From an uncultured Prevotellaceae bacterium (lineage in GTDB: Bacteria > Bacteroidota > Bacteroidia > Bacteroidales > Bacteroidaceae): DNA of 11,481 nt. The notes beneath the pieces were generated by a model. That model was given only the letters and a program-made list of their open reading frames with translations, made no database searches and was not told the origin of the DNA. The DNA is taken from the NCBI GenBank assembly GCA_947303695.1, contig CAMYYX010000052.1:1-11481 (forward strand), in the 5' to 3' direction. Positions 1-7,236 of this stretch are shown one piece after another. A program made the translations under genes and the position numbers. How positions within the stretch are numbered: position 1 is the stretch's first letter; every line of letters starts with the position of its first letter.

Positions 1-55
1 CACCCCTTTCGGTTCCCCCGTCATCGGGGGACAGAAACCCTTAAAGGGCGAGAGC
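1..55. repeat. 55-bp direct repeat, copy 1 (hairpin-bearing element)
   Basis: These 55 bases are identical to positions 6389-6443. The copy may extend beyond the left window edge. It contains two hairpins: a 7-bp stem at 14-20/25-31 with a TCAT loop, and a short palindrome CCCTTAAAGGG at 38-48. No T-tract follows, so it does not look like an intrinsic terminator. One + frame (from base 2) stays open through the repeat to a TAA at 68-70, so it could also be the 3' tail of a gene lying left of the window. That is only a possibility. The CCCTTAAAGGG core is shared with the elements in ruvX and in the TPR gene. Confidence 0.85.
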
Positions 56-64
56 CAAGAAAAA

Positions 65-88
65 CGATAACGATAACGATGACGATAA
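65..88. repeat. CGATAA hexanucleotide tandem repeat
   Basis: There are four consecutive 6-base units (CGATAA, CGATAA, CGATGA, CGATAA) in the spacer upstream of the membrane-fusion gene. The other low-complexity arrays in this window have a period of 7, so this one is the exception. No promoter is recognisable between base 56 and the first gene. Confidence 0.8.
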
Positions 89-91
89 CTA

Positions 92-101
92 AATAGTAAA
101 T
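92..101 (+). promoter_or_regulatory. AATAGTAAAT motif upstream of the membrane-fusion gene start
   Basis: The 10-mer AATAGTAAAT ends 3 nt before the ATG at 105 and 6 nt before the ATG at 108. The same 10-mer ends exactly 6 nt before the starts of def (6523) and purU (9153). No Shine-Dalgarno sequence is present. Bacteroidota commonly initiate without Shine-Dalgarno pairing and favour A-rich leaders, so a role as an initiation-region element is plausible but inferred. Confidence 0.4.
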
Positions 102-104
102 ATA

Positions 105-1175
105 ATGATGAAATACAAATTATTGGCTGTAGTTGCTACGTTGGTAGTATGTGGATGTGGCAACAATAGTAAGAAGGAATCTGAAACAGTACCTTACGTG
201 AAGACGGAAATCGTTCAAAACACGAACAGTGTGAACAGCGTGAATTTCCCAGGAAAGACGAAGTCTGCTGACGACATCAATGTGTCGTTCCGTGTGAGCG
301 GCCCTATCCTGAAGGTGTATGTGAAGGCTGGCGACCACGTAAGGAAGGGTCAGTTGCTGGCTGCGATGGACCCTCGTGACTATCAGACCCAACTGAATGC
401 CACACAGGCTGAATATGCGAGCATCAAGGCTGATGCTGAGCGTGTAATCGCTATGTACAACGAAGAGAGCACGACAGCAAGCAACTACGACAAGGCTCGC
501 TACGGACTGGAGCAGATCACCCAGAAACTGAACAATCATCGCAACCAACTGGCTGACACGAAGCTCTACTCCCCTATCGACGGTTATGTGCAGGAGGTGC
601 TGCACGAAGGCGGCGAGACGGTATCGGCAGGTATGCCTATCATCTCGATGTTCGGCAGCGGTACGCTGGAGGTGGAAATCAACGTGGCTGCATTCGACTA
701 TGCAAATCGTGACCGACTGAGCTCGATGTACTGCAAGTTCGACCTGTTGCCTGACGAGCTGTTCCCATTGAAGATTTCGAGCATGAGTGCAGAGGCAAAC
801 TCCAACCAGCTGTACACGGTGCGGCTGCGTTTCACAGGTCCTTACGACCGCACGAAGATTACTCCGGGTATGACCACCATGGTGTATGCAAGTCTCGATC
901 GTGACAGCCTGAACGAGAGTTTGTCGATTCCTTCGACGGCTATCTTCGACGCTCAAGGTCAATCGAAAGTGTATGTGTACGACACGAAGAGCCAGACAGT
1001 AAAAAGCCGCAACATCACCGTAAAGCGTCTGCACAGGGACGGTACGGCTGAAGTTTCGGGCGGACTGACGGATGGTGAAACCATCGTGGTAGCGGGTGTG
1101 CATCACATCACAGAGGGACAGAAAGTCACCCCGATGCCAAAGAGTTCGAAATCGAATGTAGGAGGACTGCTTTAA
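105..1175 (+). CDS. RND efflux membrane-fusion protein (periplasmic adaptor lipoprotein)
   Basis: This is the periplasmic adaptor (HlyD/AcrA family) of a tripartite efflux pump, bridging the inner-membrane RND pump and the outer-membrane channel encoded downstream. The 356-residue protein starts with a lipoprotein signal; the likely lipidated cysteine is C18 in V-C-G-C. The two halves of the lipoyl/barrel-sandwich domain lie at about 60-90 (GPILKVYVKAGDHVRKGQLL) and 150-182 (YSPIDGYVQEV). They flank a short helical hairpin at 92-148. A beta-barrel (about 186-270) and a membrane-proximal domain (about 270-345) follow. Length and order are normal for the family. Two adjacent ATGs (105, 108) are possible starts; the 6-nt spacing from AATAGTAAAT favours 108. 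It leads the efflux operon. Substrate cannot be read from the sequence. Confidence 0.93.
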   Translation: MMKYKLLAVVATLVVCGCGNNSKKESETVPYVKTEIVQNTNSVNSVNFPGKTKSADDINVSFRVSGPILKVYVKAGDHVRKGQLLAAMDPRDYQTQLNATQAEYASIKADAERVIAMYNEESTTASNYDKARYGLEQITQKLNNHRNQLADTKLYSPIDGYVQEVLHEGGETVSAGMPIISMFGSGTLEVEINVAAFDYANRDRLSSMYCKFDLLPDELFPLKISSMSAEANSNQLYTVRLRFTGPYDRTKITPGMTTMVYASLDRDSLNESLSIPSTAIFDAQGQSKVYVYDTKSQTVKSRNITVKRLHRDGTAEVSGGLTDGETIVVAGVHHITEGQKVTPMPKSSKSNVGGLL

Positions 1176-1410
1176 TAATTCATAATTAAGAAAAGGAAGT
1201 TAAAGATAAAGAGGAAGTAAAAAGTGAAGTAAAGCCTTCAAGCAGGCAGGAAGTTATGCGCTGAAGCGCAGGACAATACCAACAGTACATAGAACACTTG
1301 CAAAGTAACGTCCACGAGCAACGCGAGTTAACTTCCACAAGCAAAGCTTGTTAACTTCAACGAACAAAGTGAGTTAACTTCTAAATAAAAAAATTTCGAG
1401 ATTAAGAGAG
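1176..1410. other. 235-bp gap inside the efflux operon
   Basis: The gap separates the fusion-protein stop from the pump start, unusually wide compared with the overlapping genes that follow. From left to right it has an A/G-rich stretch (about 1176-1235), a small hairpin at 1257-1270 (TGCGC, loop TGAA, GCGCA), a non-repetitive part, and the 23-nt tandem units at 1314-1382. I see no ORF, no TAnnTTTG promoter box and no terminator-type T-tract in it. Confidence 0.6.
1314..1382. repeat. Three tandem 23-nt units with GTTAACTT core
   Basis: Units 1314-1336, 1337-1359 and 1360-1382 are each exactly 23 nt and abut without spacers. All share the pattern AC-RA-CAA followed by GTTAACTTC near the end. 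Unit 2 contains a 13-nt inverted repeat, CAAGC-AAA-GCTTG. The preceding 23 nt (1291-1313) end in AGTAACGTCC and may be a decayed fourth unit. The lack of spacers between units rules out a CRISPR. The array ends 28 nt before the pump ATG. Confidence 0.8.
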
Positions 1411-4400
1411 ATGGATTACGGAAAATGGGCATTAAATAATACGAAACTGGTCAGCTTCCTGATTGCGGTATTCATCGTGGGAGGATTCCTGAGTTATCAG
1501 CAGATGTCGAAACTCGAGGACCCAGCGATCAAGGTGCGACAGGCAATGATTGTGACGACCTACCCTGGTGCTTCGGCTCATGAGGTGGAGTTGGAAGTGA
1601 CGGATAAATTGGAGAAAGCTATCCGTGAGGTGGCTTCGGTGGACAATGTGCAGAGTCAGTCGATGAACGACCTGAGCATCATCACGGTAGAGCTGCTTAC
1701 GACAACGAAAGACATCGAGCAGCAATGGGACCTGATACGCAGGAAGGTGACGAACGCACAAAGTGCGCTTCCTGAAGGTGCGAATGTTCCGATTGTACGT
1801 GACGACTTCGGTGATGTGTATGGTATGTTCTATGCGCTCACGGGCGACGGACTGAAGGACAATGAACTGAGCGACTATGCGGAACTGATGAAGCGTGAGT
1901 TGATGGAAATCGAAGGCGTTTGTCGTGTGGATATCTACGGAAAGCGTTCGCAATGTATCAACATCGAACTGCAGCAGGACAAGATGGCCAACCTGGGCGT
2001 GATGCCTATGGAGGTGATTTCGACGCTGAACGGACAGAACAAAACGGTCTATTCGGGCTATTACGATAACGGCAACAACCGCATCCGTGTGAGTGTGAGC
2101 GACCGCTTCAACAACACGGAGGACATCGGTAACATGCTGATTCAGGGACACGACGATAAGCAGCTGCGCATCAAAGACATCGCTCAGGTGGTTGATGCCT
2201 ACGAGACTCCTACACGTAACGCTCTGAAATATGACGGCGAACATGCGATTGGTATTTCCATCGCATGTCTGGCCGATAAGGATGTGACCAAGATCGGTAA
2301 ACTGGTAGAAGAGAAACTCGCTGCCGTAGAGAGCCGTCTGCCTGCAGGTGTAGAATACCACAAGGTGTTCTTCCAACCTGAACGTGTGTCGAACGCCCTC
2401 AACACATTCCTGATCAACTTGCTGGAGTCTGTATTGATCGTTGTGGTGGTACTCATCTTCACAATGGGTCTGAAGAGCGGTGTGATTATCGGTATGAGCC
2501 TTGTGACGATTGTGTTTGGCTCGTTCCTCGTACTGAACGGATTCGACGGAACGCTGCAGCGTGTAAGTCTTGCTTCGTTCATCCTCGCGATGGGTATGTT
2601 GGTAGATAACGCCATCGTGATTGTGGACGGAATCCTGGTGGACAAGAAAAAAGGGAAGCCACATGTGGAGGCCCTCACGAGCATCGGACGCAAGACCGCT
2701 ATGCCACTTCTTGGTGCCACATTGATTGCCATCCTGGCATTCCTCCCCATCTTCCTGAGTCCTGACACAGCAGGTATCTATGTGCGCGACCTGTTCATCG
2801 TGATTGCAGTATCGCTGTTGCTGAGTTGGGTGCTGGCACTTACTCATGTGCCCATCATGTGCAAGCGTCTGCTTTATACGAAGAAAGAAATCAGAGCGGC
2901 ATTTGCAAACACCAACAAGTCGGATTCGGACGATCAGGAACAACTCTACAAGGGGAAGGCATATACCATTCTGGAAGGTATCCTGAATTTCGGACTGAAC
3001 CATCGTATCACGTTCGTGATCGGTGCGATTGCTCTGTTCGCCATCAGCGCCTTCTGCTATAAGTTCCTTGACCAGGCGTTCTTCCCTGATATGGAATACG
3101 ACCAGTTGTATATGGAATACAAACTGCCGGAAGGAAGCAACTCGACTCAGGTGGATAAGGACCTGAATGAAATTGCCGACTACCTGAAGACACGCGAAGA
3201 GATCACGCATATCACCACTTCGATTGGTGGAACCCCAAGCCGTTACAATCTGGTACGTTGCGTGGCTACACCTTCGTTGGCATACGGAGAACTCATCGTC
3301 GATTTCACCTCACCGTCAGCGCTGGTCAAGAATATCGATGAGATTCAGAACGAACTGAACAACCGCTATCCGAATGCATACATCAAACTGAAGCGATATA
3401 ACCTGATGTACAAGAAGTTCCCAATCGAGGTGATGTTCTCAGGTCCCGATCCAGAAGTGCTGCATCAGCTGACCGACTCAGCGATGGCTATCGTACGACG
3501 CAGCGATAAGGTCTATCTGGCTACGACCGACTGGGAGCCTCGTTGCCCCAGCCTCGAGGTCGAGTACAACCAATCGGCTGCCCGCAACAGCGGACTGTCG
3601 CGTAGCGAAGTCGGTACATCCATCCTTGCCTATACAGGCGGAATCCCCATCGCTACCTTCTACGACGGTATCGATCCGAAGAAGATTTATGTGAAATGTG
3701 TGGACGAGAACGGAGAGAACATCGACAACCTGAAGAACGTAGAGGTATTCGGTATGCTGCCAAACATCTCGCGTGTGGCCAATAAAGAATACCTGACGAA
3801 GGTGCTCACAGGAGTCGTGAAGAAAGAAGACCTCATCGAAGAGCTGACCGGAACAACCCAGCTGCGACAGATTGCTTCGGACATCCGCGTGGGATGGGAA
3901 GACCCCGTTGTGATGCGCTACAACGGACAACGTTCACAACGCTTGCAATGCAGTCCGCGTCCAGGCGTAGGAACCGAAGAGGCACGTGCTTCGTTGGAGA
4001 AAGAGCTCAAGAAGCTTCAGTTGCCTGAAGGCTACGACCTTGCTTGGCAGGGAGAAAAGAAGGCAAGCGACGACTCGATGAAGTATCTGTTTGCAAACTT
4101 CCCATTGGCCATCATTCTGATGATTGTGATCCTCATCATGCTGTTCAAGGACTACAAGAAGCCGGCTATCATCTTCTGCTGCATCCCGCTTATCCTCACA
4201 GGCGTTATCCCGTCTGTCCTCATCTCGGGCAAGACATTCGGATTCGTAGCCATTGTGGGTGTGTTGGGACTGATCGGTATGATGATCAAGAACGGAATCG
4301 TGCTGATGGACGAAATCAATCTCGAAATCAGCAGCGGAATGGATCCTCGCTCGGCCCTCATCAACAGTTCGAAGAGCCGTCTGCGTCCTGTCATGATGGC

Positions 4401-4557
4401 ATCCCTGACAACCATCCTCGGTATGATTCCACTTGTGCCTGACGCTATGTTCGGCTCGCTCTCGGTAACTATCATGGGCGGACTGTTCATGGGAACCCTC
4501 ATCACACTTCTATTCATTCCTGTACTCTATTCATTATTCTTCAAAGTAAAAGCATGA
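1411..4557 (+). CDS. RND-family efflux pump, inner-membrane permease
   Basis: This is a proton-driven RND (AcrB/HAE-like) transporter of 1048 residues, the normal full length. One transmembrane helix lies near the N-terminus (about 12-30), a large periplasmic region at about 33-330, a helix block at about 335-490, a second periplasmic half, and a last helix block at about 890-1045. The proton-relay region of the fourth helix reads M-L-V-D399-N400-A-I-V, where E. coli AcrB has two aspartates (D407, D408). The partner lysine is K960 in MMIKNGIV, and the conserved RLRP follows at 990-993. The stop overlaps the channel gene by 4 bases (ATGA), implying translational coupling. Substrate is unknown; the lack of CzcA-type metal signatures makes organic compounds more likely than metals, as inference. 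Confidence 0.95.
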   Translation: MDYGKWALNNTKLVSFLIAVFIVGGFLSYQQMSKLEDPAIKVRQAMIVTTYPGASAHEVELEVTDKLEKAIREVASVDNVQSQSMNDLSIITVELLTTTKDIEQQWDLIRRKVTNAQSALPEGANVPIVRDDFGDVYGMFYALTGDGLKDNELSDYAELMKRELMEIEGVCRVDIYGKRSQCINIELQQDKMANLGVMPMEVISTLNGQNKTVYSGYYDNGNNRIRVSVSDRFNNTEDIGNMLIQGHDDKQLRIKDIAQVVDAYETPTRNALKYDGEHAIGISIACLADKDVTKIGKLVEEKLAAVESRLPAGVEYHKVFFQPERVSNALNTFLINLLESVLIVVVVLIFTMGLKSGVIIGMSLVTIVFGSFLVLNGFDGTLQRVSLASFILAMGMLVDNAIVIVDGILVDKKKGKPHVEALTSIGRKTAMPLLGATLIAILAFLPIFLSPDTAGIYVRDLFIVIAVSLLLSWVLALTHVPIMCKRLLYTKKEIRAAFANTNKSDSDDQEQLYKGKAYTILEGILNFGLNHRITFVIGAIALFAISAFCYKFLDQAFFPDMEYDQLYMEYKLPEGSNSTQVDKDLNEIADYLKTREEITHITTSIGGTPSRYNLVRCVATPSLAYGELIVDFTSPSALVKNIDEIQNELNNRYPNAYIKLKRYNLMYKKFPIEVMFSGPDPEVLHQLTDSAMAIVRRSDKVYLATTDWEPRCPSLEVEYNQSAARNSGLSRSEVGTSILAYTGGIPIATFYDGIDPKKIYVKCVDENGENIDNLKNVEVFGMLPNISRVANKEYLTKVLTGVVKKEDLIEELTGTTQLRQIASDIRVGWEDPVVMRYNGQRSQRLQCSPRPGVGTEEARASLEKELKKLQLPEGYDLAWQGEKKASDDSMKYLFANFPLAIILMIVILIMLFKDYKKPAIIFCCIPLILTGVIPSVLISGKTFGFVAIVGVLGLIGMMIKNGIVLMDEINLEISSGMDPRSALINSSKSRLRPVMMASLTTILGMIPLVPDAMFGSLSVTIMGGLFMGTLITLLFIPVLYSLFFKVKA

Positions 4558-5960
4558 AACGTAACATCATATACTCCATCCTGCTGACGCTTGTCCCTAC
4601 CCTCTGCGTCGCACAATCGGAAACACTCTCGCTCGAGCAGTGCTATGCGATGGCGCTCGACCACAACAAAGAGATTGAGAAAGCCAAGATGCAGGAAGAA
4701 CAACTGGGATTCGACATCAAATCATACAAATCGAATTTCTATCCACGCATCAACCTCATGGCGTTAGATCTGTACTCGACTGCGAAAGGCGAATTCACCA
4801 TCACAGGTGGACACCTGCCCATCTACACCATGAATCCTGCAACAGGAACGTACGTGCCCAATGTGACCCCCAATGCGGATGGGAGCTATACCCTGAACCA
4901 GTATGCCGACTTCCCCGATCAGAAGATGGAATACAAACTGAAGAACATCTTCATGGGCGGTCTGTCTGTTACCCAACCCATCTATATGGGTGGTAAGATC
5001 ACGACAGCATACAACATGTCGCTCATCGGACGCGATATGGCCCATCTCAACGTAGCACTCACACAGGACGAAGTGCTCGTGAAGACTGGTGAGGCCTATT
5101 TCCTTGCAGTCAAAGCAAAAGAAATGATTGATGTAGCCAAGAAATACAAAAACCTCTTGGAGGAGTTGAGCCGCATGGTGGACAATGCAGTGAAGCACGG
5201 ATTGAAAACCCGAAACGACAAGATGAAGGTACAGGTGAAACTCAACGAGGCCGACCTCAACCTCACCAAGGCTGAGAACGCCTACCGATTGGCCTGTATG
5301 AATCTGTGCCACTATATCGGAAGGTCGCTTTCGTCTGACATCAACGTAGAAAGCAAAGACTTCACATCCGAGACATTCTACAAAAACCCATCGAGAGACA
5401 TCAACATCTCCAACCGCAAGGAATACGAGTTGCTCAACAAGAAAGTGGAAATGGCTGAAAAGCAGATTGCACTTACCCGTAGCGACTACCTACCCAATGT
5501 AGTGCTGATGGGAGGAGTGGCATATGCGAACGGAGCAGAGCTGGCAGGAAAGAAACTGATTGACGGTACATCGGCATCCGTAGCAATTGGCGTCAAGATA
5601 CCACTCGTCACCTTCGGAGAGAACACCAACAAGATTCGCTCGGCAAAAGCGAAACAGGTGATTGCACGTCTTGAGCAAGAAGACCTGAACGAGAAGATGA
5701 TGCTGGAACAGCAGCAGGCACTCAACAACCTGGACGAAGCAGAAAAGATTGTGACCTTCACCACTTCTGCACTCAGTCAGGCCGAAGAAAACATGCGTCT
5801 GTCAAAACAACAATACGAAGTCGGAACAGAAACACTCTCCGACTACCTCGAGGCTCAGGCTTTATGGCAGAACAGCTATGCATCGAAAGTGGATGCTATC
5901 TGCCAGTACAACCTCGCATGGATTAAGTATCAGAAATCGAAAGGAGAACTCAGACTGTAA
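4554..5960 (+). CDS. TolC-family outer-membrane efflux channel
   Basis: This is the outer-membrane factor that completes the tripartite pump with the two genes upstream. The protein is 468 residues. A Sec signal peptide covers about residues 1-20, with likely cleavage after CVA before Q21. Two outer-membrane-efflux repeats follow, each rich in long coiled helices: SLEQCYAMALDHNKEIEKAK opens the first half, and the second half includes Q- and E-rich helices from about 285 onward. The C-terminal part carries the usual pattern AEENMRLSKQQYEVGTETL, then SDYLEAQALWQ. The start overlaps the pump stop by 4 bases. The stop TAA shares one base with the ruvX start (TAATG). Length fits the family. Confidence 0.94.
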   Translation: MKRNIIYSILLTLVPTLCVAQSETLSLEQCYAMALDHNKEIEKAKMQEEQLGFDIKSYKSNFYPRINLMALDLYSTAKGEFTITGGHLPIYTMNPATGTYVPNVTPNADGSYTLNQYADFPDQKMEYKLKNIFMGGLSVTQPIYMGGKITTAYNMSLIGRDMAHLNVALTQDEVLVKTGEAYFLAVKAKEMIDVAKKYKNLLEELSRMVDNAVKHGLKTRNDKMKVQVKLNEADLNLTKAENAYRLACMNLCHYIGRSLSSDINVESKDFTSETFYKNPSRDINISNRKEYELLNKKVEMAEKQIALTRSDYLPNVVLMGGVAYANGAELAGKKLIDGTSASVAIGVKIPLVTFGENTNKIRSAKAKQVIARLEQEDLNEKMMLEQQQALNNLDEAEKIVTFTTSALSQAEENMRLSKQQYEVGTETLSDYLEAQALWQNSYASKVDAICQYNLAWIKYQKSKGELRL

Positions 5961-6382
5961 TGGCACGAATCATGTCAATCGACTACGGGAAGAAGCGTAC
6001 AGGGATTGCGGTTACCGACCCCTTGCAGATGATTGCAAACGGATTGACCACAGTTGACACTCCCCAACTCTTCGACTTCATCGCCGACTACCTCACAAAG
6101 GAGCAAGTGGAACGGATCGTGGTAGGATACCCCAAGCAGACAAACGGGGAAGACTCGGAGAACATGAAACGTATCAAACCCTTCGTCAACCGACTACGGA
6201 AGCTCTACCCACAGATCACGGTGGAACTGTACGACGAACGATTCACATCAGTCCTCGCCCATCGTGCCATCATCGAGAGCGGCATCAGTCGCAAAGCACG
6301 TCAGGACAAAGCACTCGTCGATAAAATCAGTGCCACCATCATCCTGCAGGACTATATGGAGACCCTCTCCCCGCTTCAATAG
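5960..6382 (+). CDS. ruvX: Putative Holliday junction resolvase / pre-16S rRNA nuclease RuvX (YqgF)
   Basis: This is a YqgF/RuvX RNase H-fold nuclease, 140 residues, as expected for the family. E. coli YqgF acts in maturation of the 16S rRNA 5' end, and related proteins have been linked to Holliday junction resolution; which role applies here is not visible. Family motifs are all present: D8 in SIDYGKKRTGIAV, GYPKQTNG at 56-63, E93 in YDERFTS, and D121 in ALVDKISATIILQDY. The ATG shares a base with the channel stop codon, so it is translationally coupled to an efflux operon with no obvious functional link. The last codons (TLSPLQ, stop) lie within a repeat element that begins at 6361, so the native C-terminus may have been replaced. 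Confidence 0.93.
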   Translation: MARIMSIDYGKKRTGIAVTDPLQMIANGLTTVDTPQLFDFIADYLTKEQVERIVVGYPKQTNGEDSENMKRIKPFVNRLRKLYPQITVELYDERFTSVLAHRAIIESGISRKARQDKALVDKISATIILQDYMETLSPLQ

Positions 6383-6443
6383 TCTTTACACCCCTTTCGG
6401 TTCCCCCGTCATCGGGGGACAGAAACCCTTAAAGGGCGAGAGC
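6361..6443. repeat. Palindromic repeat element overlapping the ruvX 3' end; includes 55-bp repeat copy 2
   Basis: The first 15 bases, GACCCTCTCCCCGCT (6361-6375), are the exact reverse complement of 8713-8727 in the TPR gene. The last 18 bases (6426-6443, CCCTTAAAGGGCGAGAGC) match the reverse complement of the next part of that element with one mismatch. Between them lie 50 bases not found in the TPR copy, with a strong hairpin at 6402-6408/6413-6419. The ruvX stop TAG (6380-6382) is inside this extra part. Bases 6389-6443 are identical to 1-55. The rest of the spacer (6444-6484) is A/T-rich with a near-duplicate of TGAATCAATAAA 19 bases apart. Confidence 0.75.
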
Positions 6444-6484
6444 TGAAAAATGAATCAATAAATAATAAATGAATCAATAAAATA

Positions 6485-6516
6485 AATAGTAAATAGTAAA
6501 TCGTCAAATAGTAAAT
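6485..6516 (+). repeat. AATAGTA heptanucleotide array just upstream of def
   Basis: The array has period 7: AATAGTA, AATAGTA, AATCGTC, then A-AATAGTAAAT. It matches 9115-9146 over 32 nt with two mismatches. Both arrays end exactly 6 nt before the start codon of the next gene (def here, purU there). No Shine-Dalgarno sequence or TAnnTTTG promoter box is visible in the def leader. Confidence 0.75.
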
Positions 6517-6522
6517 AATATT

Positions 6523-7071
6523 ATGGTCTTACCAATGTACATATTCGGGCAGCAAGTGCTGAGAAAAGAGACAGAAGAAATTGCGCTCGACTACCCACAA
6601 CTGAAAGAACTGATTCAGAACATGTTCGAAACCATGCAGAAAGCTGACGGTGTTGGATTGGCCGCTCCACAGATCGGACTGTCCATCCGTCTGTTCGTTG
6701 TCGACCTCAATGCCCTGAAGGACGACTACCCCGAATACGAAGGGTTCCTGCATGCATATATCAATCCACAGATTCTCGAAGAGAGCGAAGAGACAGAAGT
6801 CATCGAGGAAGGCTGTCTCAGTGTACCTGGAATCCATGAAGGAATACGCCGACCCAAGTCGGTACACGTCACCTATATCGACGAAAACCTGCAACCGCAC
6901 GACGAATGGATGGAAGGATTCGCTGCACGTGTATTCCAGCACGAATACGACCACCTCGAAGGTAAACTCTTCATCGACCACCTCTCTACCCTACGCAAAC
7001 AGCTCATCAAGAAGAAACTGCTCGCCATGTCGAAGGGGAACGTCAATTGTGCGTATAAGGTGAAGAGATAA
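6523..7071 (+). CDS. def: Peptide deformylase
   Basis: It removes the formyl group from the N-terminal methionine of nascent proteins, in the cytoplasm at the ribosome. The 182-residue protein shows all three deformylase motifs: GVGLAAPQ at 43-50, EGCLS at 96-100 and QHEYDHLEG at 139-147. C98, H140 and H144 are the metal ligands and E141 the catalytic acid, by family homology. The N-terminus MVLPMYIFGQQVLRKE is typical of Bacteroidales deformylases, which supports this ATG. It follows ruvX on the same strand after a 140-base repeat-filled spacer. Both Def and PurU act in one-carbon/formyl metabolism, but they are separated by the TPR gene and I would not infer co-regulation from that. Confidence 0.96.
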   Translation: MVLPMYIFGQQVLRKETEEIALDYPQLKELIQNMFETMQKADGVGLAAPQIGLSIRLFVVDLNALKDDYPEYEGFLHAYINPQILEESEETEVIEEGCLSVPGIHEGIRRPKSVHVTYIDENLQPHDEWMEGFAARVFQHEYDHLEGKLFIDHLSTLRKQLIKKKLLAMSKGNVNCAYKVKR

Positions 7072-7077
7072 GAGGAG

Positions 7078-7119
7078 TTGAAAATTGAAAATTGAAAATT
7101 GATAATTAAAAATTGAGAG
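7078..7119. repeat. TTGAAAA heptanucleotide array after def
   Basis: Six consecutive 7-base units (TTGAAAA three times, then TTGATAA, TTAAAAA, TTGAGAG) begin 6 bases after the def stop codon. The first three units are perfect. This is one of several period-7 arrays in the window with different unit sequences. Confidence 0.8.
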
Positions 7120-7216
7120 TTTCAAGAGTTTCACTTCGTGCAAAATGCTACGCCTCAATAATGCTCAAACAAGCTTGGCATTATATTCGGCTTAATCGCA
7201 TTTTTCAAGAGTTTCA
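7120..7216. repeat. Nested inverted repeats flanked by a 14-bp direct repeat
   Basis: The 14-mer TTTCAAGAGTTTCA occurs at 7120-7133 and again at 7203-7216. Between them are two nested inverted repeats: AAAATGC (7142-7148) with GCATTTT (7198-7204), and AATGC (7160-7164) with GCATT (7178-7182). No ORF of note lies here and no T-tract follows. It may be a small non-coding repeat element or a structured leader of the TPR gene; the sequence does not decide. Confidence 0.5.
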
Positions 7217-7236
7217 GGGGTAAGAAGTTTTAGGAT

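Noticed and set aside
14..31. Hairpin in the 55-bp repeat as an intrinsic terminator
   Set aside because: The stem is strong, but no T-run follows in either copy on either strand.
120..1106. Long minus-strand frame opposite the membrane-fusion gene
   Set aside because: It is antisense to a gene with clear family motifs; its translation is His/Arg/Val-rich with no recognisable domain.
1314..1382. Short direct repeats that could suggest a CRISPR array
   Set aside because: Units abut without spacers, are only 23 nt and number three; no cas gene is present.
1432..3210. 592-residue minus-strand frame opposite the RND pump
   Set aside because: It is the complementary frame of a well-matched pump gene, with composition typical of a shadow frame.
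6264..6446. 60-codon + frame running through the repeat after ruvX
   Set aside because: It overlaps ruvX in another frame and has no start context. The repeat part is open in the same frame in both copies, but this does not show translation.
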